Below are positions 16,098 to 22,669 of a stretch of DNA of 22,669 bases, piece by piece (within the stretch, counting starts at the first letter, position 1; the number at the start of each line of letters is the position of its first letter). The translations under genes and the position numbers were made by a program. The notes under the pieces are model-generated. The model was not told the DNA's origin. It did not search any database and saw nothing but the letters and a program-made list of their open reading frames with translations. Where the stretch lies: NCBI GenBank assembly GCA_934248075.1, contig CAKQKH010000022.1, positions 1 to 22,669 on the forward strand, given 5' to 3'. This stretch comes from an uncultured Alphaproteobacteria bacterium (GTDB lineage Bacteria; Pseudomonadota; Alphaproteobacteria; RF32; CAG-239).

Positions 16098-16814
16098 ATG
16101 CTGGTTGTAAAAAATTTATCCAAATCTTTTGCCGATATCAAAGCTGTAAATAATGTCAATTTCTGCCTTGAAGATCATGGCGTAACCGCGTTGTTAGGAC
16201 CAAACGGCGCCGGAAAAACCACGCTCTTGCGCCTGATTAGCGGCTATTTCAAGCCCGACGGCGGCGAGATTATTCTTAACGGTGTTAGCGTGGTTGACGA
16301 CCGCTTGCAAACTTTGCGCTCGTTTGCCTATGTTCCGGAAACCGGCTCTTTGTATGGCGAGATGAGCGTGGCCGAATATATAGATTTTATGGCTAAGATT
16401 CATCGGCTTCCTTTGCAGGATTTTGCCGACAATCTGGCATCTTTGGTTCAGGAGTTGGGATTGCAAGACGTGCTTGACCAACGGTGCGAAACCTTGTCAA
16501 AAGGTTACAAACGCCGCGTTGCGCTGGCCGGAGCGCTGATTCACCGTCCGCAAACGCTGGTTTTGGACGAGCCGACCGAAGGTCTTGATCCCAACCAAAA
16601 ATTTATGATTCGAGATTTTTTGCGCCGCTATGGTCGCCGTCATACCATTTTGATATCAACCCACATTATGGAAGAGGTGGAAGCCTATGCCTCCCGAGTG
16701 CTGTTGCTCAATCATGGCAAGCTTGTTTGCGACACCACGCCTGACGGTCTCAAAAGTCTTACCCCGACCAACGATATTGAGACCGCGTTTCGTTCCATAA
16801 CTTTTGACAAGTGA
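16098..16814 (+). CDS. ABC transporter ATPase, GldA/CcmA-like
   Basis: A 238-residue nucleotide-binding subunit. Walker A is GPNGAGKTT (about 34-42), the signature is LSKGYKRRV (the LSKGY variant common in the GldA-like branch), Walker B is LVLDEPTEGLDP, and the H-loop is STHIMEE. It pairs with the permease that follows; the two genes overlap by four bases (GTGA). The substrate is unknown. GldA names come from Bacteroidetes gliding motility, but this family is widespread and gliding should not be assumed. The Shine-Dalgarno before ATG 16098 is weak (AGG). Confidence 0.9.
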   Translation: MLVVKNLSKSFADIKAVNNVNFCLEDHGVTALLGPNGAGKTTLLRLISGYFKPDGGEIILNGVSVVDDRLQTLRSFAYVPETGSLYGEMSVAEYIDFMAKIHRLPLQDFADNLASLVQELGLQDVLDQRCETLSKGYKRRVALAGALIHRPQTLVLDEPTEGLDPNQKFMIRDFLRRYGRRHTILISTHIMEEVEAYASRVLLLNHGKLVCDTTPDGLKSLTPTNDIETAFRSITFDK

Positions 16815-19354
16815 GATTGTTCATGTTTACCAACGCCGTACAAATCTTTCTTAAGGAATTGCGCTCATATTTTCAGAGCCGCATGGCATGGTTTGTCTTT
16901 GTGGTTTATGTCGCCATATCCATGGCCGCCACTTTTTTCCAGAGCCGTTTTTTGACACAAACAGAACCGGTTATGTCATCTTTCTTCAAGTTGCAGGCTG
17001 ACATTTTTGCCTTGTTAATTCCGGCGCTGACCATCAAGTTGTGGAGCGATGAAAAGCGCCAGGGCACTTGGGAGCTTACTTCCGGCTTGCCGATCAGCTA
17101 TACGGCTATAACCTTTGGCAAATTTTTGGCCGTATGGGCATTGTGCGGGCTGATGCTGTTATCCACCTTTGGGTTGTGGATATCCTCGGCTTGGGTTACC
17201 GGCCTTGATAATCCGGCGATTGCCGCTAATTATATGAGCTGTTTGTTGCTGTGCGGCGGTTTGTGCGCCATTAGCATGTGCGCCTCGGCTTTTTCAGCGC
17301 ACCCAATCAGCGCCTTTGTGCTGTCTTTGGCGGTTTGCATAGGGTTTTCGCTGGTGAATTTCACCTGGTTGGTGGGATTGTTCGGTTTTTCGTCGGAGGT
17401 GATGTTGCGCGCCGCCGGAGCGCTCAATTTTGGAAGTCGTTTTGCCGCGCTTATTGCCGGACAAGCGTCGTTTGCCACGCTTTTTTATTTTGTCAGCCTT
17501 ATCTTTTTCGCTTTGTGGCTGAATATTGCGTTTATCTGCTGGCGGACAGAGGCTCGCGGCGGAAGAGCTTTGTTTGTCGCATACATAATTACCGCCTTTG
17601 CCGCGCTCAACATTGCCATAACTTTGCTGACCGGCCCGATGAGCTTCGATTTCAGTCCTGACAAACGCTTCAGCCTCAGCGCCGAAACCAAACTCTGGTT
17701 GGCGCAAAATGACAATAATATTTATGTTCGTCTGTATTATTCGCCGCAAACAGTTGATAAAGACTATCTGTCCGATGTTTTGCGTTTGTTGGAACAATAT
17801 CAGCTCTATTCTCGCAATAAACTAAGTCTTTTCACTGTGGAGGTAACGCCTTTGAGCGTTGCGGAAACTGAGGCTCAAAAGGCAGGAATTAAAGCTGAAG
17901 ACGGAAAAATCCGGCTGGGATTGTCGATATCTGATTCGTTGGGCAATTTTCGCACAATTCCTAATTTGAATCCCAAGCGCTCGGATTATTTGGAGCATGA
18001 CATCAGTCGGGTTCTAAGCAGTATGGGGCATTATCAACGCCCCAACATCGGCATAATGTCTTCTGATTTAGCCCCCATTGCCACCGACGATACCCTTAAT
18101 TATACCACCGACTGGCCTTTTGCCGCGGTTTTGCGTCAAAACTACAACCTCAAACCGATTTCCGATCAGGCCTCTTTGATTCCGGCTGATATCAAACTGC
18201 TGATGATTATCAATCCTCAGCAATTGTCGGCGGTTACCATATACGCCATTGATCAATATCTGATGCGCGGCGGCAATATCTTGATTTTTATGGATCCGCT
18301 CTCGGAAGTTGCTTTAGCCGGCTCCGACATCGCCTCGCAACAATCTAATTTACAGGAGTTTTTAGCTCATTTGGGCATAGCTTATCATGACAATGTGGTG
18401 GTGGGAGATAACTTATATAACCGCGCGATTACCCTGAACGCCGAGACCAAAACTTATCCGTTTTGGCTGAATGTGGTGCCAGATGCCGCCGCAGATTCTC
18501 TGATTGCCGGTCTTAAACCGCTGGCGCTTAATACTGCCGGCTGGTTTAATCCTGATGTTGATGCCATACCTCAAACGCGGATTATCTTTGCCACCTCCAA
18601 GCAAAGCGGGGAGGTTGATGCCTCTTTTCTGCGCCATGCTTCTTGGAACGAGACTATGGACGCCTATCTTAGCGATGAGCAGCAAAGACCTTTGGCGGTT
18701 TTGCAGGAAGGGCGTTTTACCTCATTGTATGATCATCCGTTGTCTTCGGTTAAGATCCAGCCGTTTTTGAGCGTTTCCGTTAAAGACGGCAAAATTATGC
18801 TGGTGGCTGACAGCGATATTTTGGATTCGCGCCTATGGAACGCCAATCAGGCTGAAGAACAAACCCCATATGACTATGAGCCATTCAGCGGCAATCTGGA
18901 TTTTGTGGAAAGAGCCGTTGATTACCTGAGCGATAATCAGGCGATATTAAACATCACTCCCAAAATATCCGCAGTTTCCGGCGCTCCGATTGCCGCCATG
19001 CTGTTGCTTGACGCTGAGGCTGAGTATGCGGCGCCGCAAGCTGAAAAGAACGCGCGTCTGGCTCAGATTAATCAACAGCAGGCGCAAATCTATTTGCAAC
19101 TCAGACAGCAGAATATTATGCCCTCGGTTCAGGCTGCCAAACAGCTGGAAAATCTGGAGAAAGAGCGTTTGAATTTGCTAGAGGATCTCAAAGATTTGCA
19201 AGCTCGGATAATTCAGACTTATAAAACTGAGTTAGGATTGTTTATGGCTTTTAATTTTGTTGCTCCGCTATTGATTTTAGGGTTGTGCATCATCGTCAAC
19301 CATTATCATCGTCGTCGGTTGCGGCAGAAGTTTGAAAGGATTATCAATGGCTAA
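16811..19354 (+). CDS. Fused GldF/GldG-like ABC permease with auxiliary periplasmic domain
   Basis: An 847-residue two-part protein. The first 275 residues form an ABC-2 type membrane domain with about six or seven hydrophobic segments (roughly 25-45, 63-80, 100-126, 140-190 as two, 217-243, 254-275), including the typical IKLWSDEKRQGTWELTSGLP. From about 280 to 760 comes the GldG-like auxiliary domain (ABC_transp_aux): it begins FDFSPDKRFSLSAETKLWL and contains YLMRGGNILIFMDPLS. A Gln/Leu-rich coiled coil (about 755-800) precedes a final membrane segment near 808-830 and a basic tail. GldF and GldG are separate proteins in Bacteroidetes. Translation probably starts at GTG 16811, coupled to the ATPase; ATG 16823 is an alternative. 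It overlaps the next gene by eight bases. Confidence 0.88.
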   Translation: MRLFMFTNAVQIFLKELRSYFQSRMAWFVFVVYVAISMAATFFQSRFLTQTEPVMSSFFKLQADIFALLIPALTIKLWSDEKRQGTWELTSGLPISYTAITFGKFLAVWALCGLMLLSTFGLWISSAWVTGLDNPAIAANYMSCLLLCGGLCAISMCASAFSAHPISAFVLSLAVCIGFSLVNFTWLVGLFGFSSEVMLRAAGALNFGSRFAALIAGQASFATLFYFVSLIFFALWLNIAFICWRTEARGGRALFVAYIITAFAALNIAITLLTGPMSFDFSPDKRFSLSAETKLWLAQNDNNIYVRLYYSPQTVDKDYLSDVLRLLEQYQLYSRNKLSLFTVEVTPLSVAETEAQKAGIKAEDGKIRLGLSISDSLGNFRTIPNLNPKRSDYLEHDISRVLSSMGHYQRPNIGIMSSDLAPIATDDTLNYTTDWPFAAVLRQNYNLKPISDQASLIPADIKLLMIINPQQLSAVTIYAIDQYLMRGGNILIFMDPLSEVALAGSDIASQQSNLQEFLAHLGIAYHDNVVVGDNLYNRAITLNAETKTYPFWLNVVPDAAADSLIAGLKPLALNTAGWFNPDVDAIPQTRIIFATSKQSGEVDASFLRHASWNETMDAYLSDEQQRPLAVLQEGRFTSLYDHPLSSVKIQPFLSVSVKDGKIMLVADSDILDSRLWNANQAEEQTPYDYEPFSGNLDFVERAVDYLSDNQAILNITPKISAVSGAPIAAMLLLDAEAEYAAPQAEKNARLAQINQQQAQIYLQLRQQNIMPSVQAAKQLENLEKERLNLLEDLKDLQARIIQTYKTELGLFMAFNFVAPLLILGLCIIVNHYHRRRLRQKFERIING

Positions 19355-20306
19355 GACCATGCTAAAATACGCGTTTGTTACCATGCTCGGATCCGTGGCG
19401 TTGTTGTTTGTCGCGTTGCTGTTAACCAATTGGCGATTGCCGCAACAATCCATCGGAAAACTGGTGTTTGCCGACACTTACGCTCAAGGCACGCGTTTTA
19501 ATCGGATTGAGATTACCACCCCGCAAGACAAGATAACTCTTGAGCAGCAGGGGGAATATTGGGTTATTAAAGAATATGACAATTACTTTGCGGACATTAA
19601 TATTTTGAATCAACTGCTGATTGATTTCAACCGCTCGACTTATTATAGCGAATTGCCTTTTTCCGCGCAAAATCTGAGTGATGCCGGTCTGGACAAAGAC
19701 GGTACCTTAATTCAGACTTTTGTAGATGACCGTCTGTTGGATAGCGTGGTGGTCGGCGCCAAAGCCGGTGATGGCCGCTATCGATTTGTCAGACCTCAGG
19801 GACGAGATGAAATTTGGCTGGCCGACGGTGATTATATATTGCCTGCGGAAAGATATTCTTGGATTATGCAGCCGATTCAAGAGCTGCCGCCGGATATGGT
19901 TGAAAGCATTGAAGAAAACGGCGTCACTGTGCGCAGAGACAATCCCAAACTGCCGTTTTTTCAGGCAGACGGCAGACCGGCGCCGGTTAGACCGCTGTTG
20001 GATATGGCCTCTTATATCATTGCTGAAGACGTTATCGCCGCCCAATTTTTTATTGCCGATGATTATCCGCAATATCGTTATCTGAAATTCACCACTTTTC
20101 AGGGGTTAGAGGCTGAGTACGAACTATACGGCAACGATAGCGATGTCTGGTTGAAAATAAACTTATCCGCCACCCCTCTACCAAAGCAGGAAGTTAATGC
20201 TTATATTAAGGACAACCGCATTTTTTATGATAACTGGTATTTTAAGATGCCGGATACTCAAGGAAAAATGCTTTTCTTGTTGCCTTTGATATCTGCAAAA
20301 CAATGA
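19347..20306 (+). CDS. DUF4340 domain protein, membrane-anchored
   Basis: About 319 residues from ATG 19347, chosen because AAAGGA lies six bases upstream; a TTG at 19332 is also in frame. One N-terminal membrane segment (about residues 8-28) is followed by a periplasmic DUF4340 region, with RFNRIEITTPQDKITLEQQG, WVIKEYDNYFADINILNQLL and LSDAGLDKDG as the recognisable blocks. DUF4340 proteins often sit next to GldG-type ABC genes and probably belong to the same envelope complex; the molecular role is unknown. The last codons overlap the kinase gene by four bases (ATGA), so all four genes look co-translated. Confidence 0.85.
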   Translation: MAKTMLKYAFVTMLGSVALLFVALLLTNWRLPQQSIGKLVFADTYAQGTRFNRIEITTPQDKITLEQQGEYWVIKEYDNYFADINILNQLLIDFNRSTYYSELPFSAQNLSDAGLDKDGTLIQTFVDDRLLDSVVVGAKAGDGRYRFVRPQGRDEIWLADGDYILPAERYSWIMQPIQELPPDMVESIEENGVTVRRDNPKLPFFQADGRPAPVRPLLDMASYIIAEDVIAAQFFIADDYPQYRYLKFTTFQGLEAEYELYGNDSDVWLKINLSATPLPKQEVNAYIKDNRIFYDNWYFKMPDTQGKMLFLLPLISAKQ

Positions 20307-21097
20307 CACTTGAGCGTGAAGAAAATTTAAAAATTGATTATCAGCAAAAATGTCGGCGGTTGTCTCGTCTGTTGAATGATAACCGCCGCCGTTTTGAGGC
20401 GGCTAAACAAGAGTTGCAAACGGCTCATCAGGCCAAAAATTATTTTATGGCGCAGATTGGTCATGACTTGCGCCAACCTTTGCAAGCCTTGCAGTTGTTT
20501 GCGCAGACTCTGGCGGAAGAACCGCTAGACAGCTCGGCGCGGTTGTTGGTGCAGAAAATTTTAGCTTCTGCGGATAATCTTAAGTCTCTGTTGGATAATA
20601 TGTTGGATCTCGGCAAATTGGATTCCGGCGGATTCTGCGCAGAGTTCACAGACTTTGATCTTGGCGGATTGTTTTGCCGTCTATGTATGGAATATCACCA
20701 TGTTGCCGCCAGCCGCGATATTCGGATTGTTTGTCATGTCAATAATATCCGTCTCAATAGCGATATTGTTCTGATTGAGCGCATGGTGCGCAACTTGTTC
20801 AGCAACGCTCTCAAATACGCGCAAGGCAAAATTCTCCTGAGTTGCCGCCAATTTCGCCAATGGGCGCAAATCCGTATTATTGACAATGGTATAGGTATCA
20901 GCGTTGATGATATTCAACATATTTTTGAAGAATTTTATCAGTGTCGGCAAGTGCAAAATAACCGTGCCGGCGGCGCCGGTTTGGGACTGAGCATAGTGCG
21001 CAAAATTGCAGATTTGCTGGGGGCGAAAATCCGCGTGCGCTCCAAGCTCGGCGCCTATACGGCTTTTGAGGTCAGTTTGCCCATCACCTTAAATTAA
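20303..21097 (+). CDS. Soluble sensor histidine kinase without receiver domain
   Basis: A 264-residue histidine kinase. A short N-terminal coiled coil (about 1-45) leads into the dimerisation/phospho-acceptor domain with H54 in the H-box HDLRQPLQAL, then an HATPase_c domain: N-box NLFSNALKYA, G1 DNGIGI, F-box EEFYQ and G2 GAGLGLSIV. No membrane segment, PAS/GAF sensor or receiver domain is present, and no response regulator lies in the window. The HDLRQPLQ form of the H-box is typical of hybrid kinases common in Proteobacteria. The four-base overlap with the DUF4340 gene suggests the kinase reports on, or controls, the ABC system; that link is inference. Confidence 0.92.
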   Translation: MTLEREENLKIDYQQKCRRLSRLLNDNRRRFEAAKQELQTAHQAKNYFMAQIGHDLRQPLQALQLFAQTLAEEPLDSSARLLVQKILASADNLKSLLDNMLDLGKLDSGGFCAEFTDFDLGGLFCRLCMEYHHVAASRDIRIVCHVNNIRLNSDIVLIERMVRNLFSNALKYAQGKILLSCRQFRQWAQIRIIDNGIGISVDDIQHIFEEFYQCRQVQNNRAGGAGLGLSIVRKIADLLGAKIRVRSKLGAYTAFEVSLPITLN

Positions 21098-21228
21098 AAC
21101 AGACGCTTCCAGCCATAATAAAAAAGACTCTGTCATGCCTCTTTGAGGAAGAATGCTCGCCCCTCGGAGCGATGACAGCTATTCTTAAAAGTGCACAATT
21201 CCGAGCGCCGAGCCGGAGGCGAGCAAGT

Positions 21229-21278
21229 GAGTATATTCTTGTTATGCGCTACCCGCCGTGCGGGCGAGTATATTCTTG
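21229..21278 (+). repeat. Two copies of a 13-base direct repeat
   Basis: GAGTATATTCTTG occurs at 21229-21241 and again at 21266-21278, a spacing of 37 bases, each followed by a T/C-TA-A-CGC-like stretch. The intervening bases contain the CCCGC/GCGGG hairpin. It may be part of a repeated intergenic element of this genome. Confidence 0.55.
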
Positions 21279-21298
21279 CTAACGCCTGTGCGGCTTCG

Positions 21299-21354
21299 CA
21301 CAAAAAAAAGCCTGCGCGAGGCAGGCTTTTTGTTATGGTAGGCGCGTGGGGGTT
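21299..21354 (+). repeat. 56-base direct repeat, copy 1 (tRNA-Lys end plus terminator)
   Basis: This stretch, from CACAAAAAAAAGCC to GCGTGGGGGTT, is identical to 21478-21533. It copies the last part of the tRNA-Lys gene (CCA end, acceptor 3' strand and part of the T-arm) together with the terminator hairpin. The rest of the tRNA is missing beyond 21354, so this copy cannot make a tRNA. Confidence 0.9.
21305..21331. terminator. Intrinsic terminator hairpin (repeat copy 1)
   Basis: AAAAAGCCTGC (21305-21315) and GCAGGCTTTTT (21321-21331) form a perfect 11-base stem around GCGAG. With T-runs on both strands it can terminate plus-strand transcription from the kinase operon as well as minus-strand transcription. 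Confidence 0.8.
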
Positions 21355-21477
21355 ACTCTGCGCTTCGCTTGAGTTGCACAGGCGCTCATCAGCCTAGCGG
21401 CTGACCGCGATACCCCCGTATCGCTTTCGCTGGTAGTCAAACCCCAGTGTCTGGGCTTCTCACCTTACGCTTCTAAC

Positions 21478-21533
21478 CACAAAAAAAAGCCTGCGCGAGG
21501 CAGGCTTTTTGTTATGGTAGGCGCGTGGGGGTT
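21478..21533 (+). repeat. 56-base direct repeat, copy 2 (inside tRNA-Lys and its terminator)
   Basis: Identical to 21299-21354, at a distance of 179 bases. Here it is the native 3' end of the tRNA-Lys gene and its terminator; the identity stops in the T-loop, where this copy continues CGAACC and the other reads ACTCTG. Confidence 0.9.
21484..21510 (-). terminator. Terminator of the tRNA-Lys gene
   Basis: A perfect 11-base stem (AAAAAGCCTGC/GCAGGCTTTTT, five-base loop) lies five bases after the tRNA CCA end on the minus strand and is followed there by eight T residues. Confidence 0.85.
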
Positions 21534-21590
21534 CGAACCCCAGACCCACTGATTAAGAGTCAGTTGCTCTACCAACTGAGCTACGCACCC
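21515..21590 (-). tRNA. tRNA-Lys (anticodon CTT)
   Basis: The 76-base cloverleaf on the minus strand folds canonically. The acceptor GGGTGCG pairs with CGCGCCT (G-T at 1-72), the D-arm is GCTCAGTTGGTAGAGC, the anticodon stem ACTGA/TCAGT encloses CTCTTAA (anticodon CTT), and the T-arm TGGGG-TTCGAAC-CCCCA is perfect. The discriminator is A and CCA is encoded. It has its own promoter and terminator. Confidence 0.97.
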
Positions 21591-21608
21591 ATAATCATGA
21601 CAGAGGGG

Positions 21609-21637
21609 AATATAGACTCTATTTTTTTTATTTGCAA
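21609..21637 (-). promoter_or_regulatory. Predicted promoter of tRNA-Lys
   Basis: On the minus strand TTGCAA (21637-21632) and TATATT (21614-21609) are 17 bases apart, and the -10 box ends 18 bases before the tRNA first base. A GC-containing stretch CCCCTC follows the -10 box. Confidence 0.6.
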
Positions 21638-21661
21638 CAACTTTTTTCATTAAAAATAACC

Positions 21662-21689
21662 TTGCCAAAATGCACAAATTGTATAAAAT
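21662..21689 (+). promoter_or_regulatory. Predicted promoter of the AsmA-like gene
   Basis: TTGCCA (21662-21667) and TAAAAT (21684-21689) are 16 bases apart, 32 bases before the start codon. The extended TTGTATAAAAT resembles the -10 region upstream of metG (TTGTAAAAT at 10171-10179). Confidence 0.5.
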
Positions 21690-21721
21690 CTTGACCAGTA
21701 TCAATTATTGGAGAATGAAAA

Positions 21722-22492
21722 ATGAAAAAACGTATATTTTTCGGGCTGTTAGCCGTGATTATCATTGCTTTGGCTGTGGTTTGGTGTTCAATGGAAACCA
21801 TTGTTAAAAAGGTGGTCAACAAATATGGAACCGAAATCATCGGCACAGAAGTCAGGTTAGAAGGTTTTAGTTTTTCTCCATTCAACGGACAGCTGGCCAT
21901 TAAAGGTCTAACCGTGGCTAATCCAGCCAACTACAAAAGTCCTTATTTATTGTCTTTGGGCGGAGTTTCAGTCAAGATTGATGTAAAGAGTCTCACCACC
22001 AACACTATTGTGGTTGAAGACATCACCATTGATCAGCCTGCCATTACATATGAGATGCTGTCTCTCACTCAAAACAATATTAAACAGTTGCAAGACAACA
22101 TCGCCAAGCACACTGCGGCGCCGGCTTCTTCCAAAGCGAAAAAAAGCTCAAAAGCCGCGCCTGAAACATCTGGCGCTCAAAAGCAGGTGCTTATCCGCAA
22201 AGTTACGGTTAATGCCGGCGAACTCAAAGCCGTGTCAAACGTTCCCGGCGATAACGGTCTGATAGACGTTAAATTGCCGGAAATTGTTCTGACCGATATC
22301 GGCGGACAAAAGAAAGGCGAGAGCATTACCGCATCTGTTACCAAGATTCTTAACAAGATTTTGGCCACGGCTTCTCAGACTGTGGTTAAGAGCGGATTGG
22401 GCGATCTTAAAAATGTTGCCAAAGAAAATCTGGACAATGTTGTCGGCGGCGTCAAAGACAAGGTCAAAGCCTTCGGCATCTTTGGCAAATAG
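21722..22492 (+). CDS. Small AsmA/DUF748-like membrane-anchored protein
   Basis: A 256-residue protein with one N-terminal membrane segment (about 5-22) and a predicted periplasmic remainder. The part after the membrane (about 30-120) matches the start of AsmA-like proteins: a GTEVRLEGFSFSPFNGQLAIKGLTVANP strand pair, IDVKSLTTNTIVVEDITIDQPAITYE and a short NNIKQLQDNI helix. A Lys/Ser/Ala-rich linker (about 130-155) follows, then a second beta-type segment (QVLIRKVTVNAGELKA), then an Ala/Val/Lys-rich helical tail. True AsmA proteins are usually much longer, so this is a mini version. The family acts in envelope lipid homeostasis; the role here is inferred. GGAG at 21710-21713 supports the start, and it has its own promoter and terminator. 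Confidence 0.8.
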   Translation: MKKRIFFGLLAVIIIALAVVWCSMETIVKKVVNKYGTEIIGTEVRLEGFSFSPFNGQLAIKGLTVANPANYKSPYLLSLGGVSVKIDVKSLTTNTIVVEDITIDQPAITYEMLSLTQNNIKQLQDNIAKHTAAPASSKAKKSSKAAPETSGAQKQVLIRKVTVNAGELKAVSNVPGDNGLIDVKLPEIVLTDIGGQKKGESITASVTKILNKILATASQTVVKSGLGDLKNVAKENLDNVVGGVKDKVKAFGIFGK

Positions 22493-22513
22493 TCTTAATT
22501 TTATTATATTTTC

Positions 22514-22542
22514 AAACCGCCCACATTAGGGCGGTTTTTTTT
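22514..22542 (+). terminator. Intrinsic terminator after the AsmA-like gene
   Basis: AAACCGCCC (22514-22522) pairs with GGGCGGTTT (22529-22537) across the loop ACATTA and is followed by a run of T to 22542, 22 bases after the stop codon. Confidence 0.9.
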
Positions 22543-22554
22543 ATGCATTGTTTT

Positions 22555-22661
22555 TTACTGGATTCCGGCTTTCGCCGGAATCCAGTAAGCATATAGCCTT
22601 ATACGTCCTCCCCCTTGACGGGGCGCGAGGATAAAAACAGTCAAAGTACTGACTGTTTTTA
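22555..22661. repeat. Three-hairpin palindromic element, REP/MITE-like
   Basis: Three palindromes lie side by side: a perfect 15-base stem TTACTGGATTCCGGC/GCCGGAATCCAGTAA with a TTTC loop (22555-22588); TCCTC-CCCC/GGGG-(CGC)-GAGGA around TTGAC (22606-22631); and a perfect 12-base stem TAAAAACAGTCA/TGACTGTTTTTA with a six-base loop (22632-22661). No gene overlaps it. The first stem is the kind of GGATTCCGGC palindrome found as dispersed intergenic repeats; copy number in the genome cannot be seen here. Confidence 0.65.
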
Positions 22662-22669
22662 CCACAAGC

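Larger units (their letters stand above)
21098..21478. other. Non-coding, hairpin-rich gap between the kinase and tRNA-Lys
   Basis: I see no credible gene here. The stretch contains short perfect inverted repeats: CTGTCAT/ATGACAG (21130-21136 with 21172-21178), CCCGC/GCGGG (loop CGT, about 21252-21264), TCAGCC/GGCTGA (21389-21404), GCGATAC/GTATCGC (21407-21424) and CCCAG/CTGGG (21443-21455). It also holds a copy of the tRNA-Lys end and terminator. Open reading frames across it are short and run through the repeats. Confidence 0.6.

Noticed and set aside
16098..20306. Gliding motility machinery
   Set aside because: Gld-like ABC genes occur in many non-gliding bacteria and none of the core gliding genes (gldK-N, sprA) is present.
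20303..21097. Hybrid histidine kinase with receiver domain
   Set aside because: The H-box type suggested it, but the protein ends right after the ATPase domain and no receiver frame follows.
21191..21397. 68-codon open frame in the gap after the kinase gene
   Set aside because: It runs through direct repeats, hairpins and the copied tRNA-Lys terminator and has no credible ribosome binding site.
21098..21478. CRISPR array
   Set aside because: Repeats are only two copies each, of unequal type and spacing, and no cas genes are present.

Overview
The window looks like a chromosomal segment from an alphaproteobacterium of moderate, slightly AT-leaning composition. The main grounds are the gene order rlpA-dacA-tmk-holB-tatD-(PhnP-like MBL hydrolase), which is the order I associate with Alphaproteobacteria, and a DUF2155 protein next to MlaD-type MCE proteins. 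An uncultured gut or host-associated lineage is my guess; the sequence does not prove it.

Layout. Positions 1-76 (minus) hold the 5' part of a class II tRNA-Ser gene with a good promoter, cut by the window edge and odd in its 3' part. Next comes a lone gene (216-1136) resembling the helical domain of 5-hydroxymethyl-dU DNA kinases and related DNA-base hypermodification proteins. A long plus-strand run follows (1208-8798): lytic transglycosylase, RlpA, DacA, thymidylate kinase, DNA polymerase III delta', TatD nuclease, PhnP-like metallo-hydrolase and DHH phosphoesterase. It combines septal/peptidoglycan remodelling with DNA replication and nucleotide turnover. It ends in a bidirectional terminator facing a minus-strand gene (8842-10017) that may be a divergent DUF218/YdcF-like protein.

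From a divergent promoter region, metG, a membrane-anchored SNase-like protein and trkH read rightward to 14148. They meet a minus-strand set of DUF2155 and two tandem MCE-domain proteins. Diverging from that set is a tightly overlapping four-gene unit (16098-21097): GldA-like ABC ATPase, a fused GldF/GldG-like permease, a DUF4340 protein and a soluble histidine kinase.

The right end is non-coding or lightly coding. It has a 417-base gap full of small hairpins, a tRNA-Lys(CTT) whose 3' end and terminator are duplicated 179 bases away as a 56-base exact repeat, a small AsmA-like membrane-anchored protein with its own promoter and terminator, and a three-hairpin repeat-like element at the window end.

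The most interesting points are the isolated base-hypermodification-type protein, the metG displacement (holB and tatD are nearly contiguous and metG is of the E. coli/archaeal type), the GldFG fusion with a translationally coupled kinase, and the tRNA-Lys end duplication that resembles paired attachment sites.
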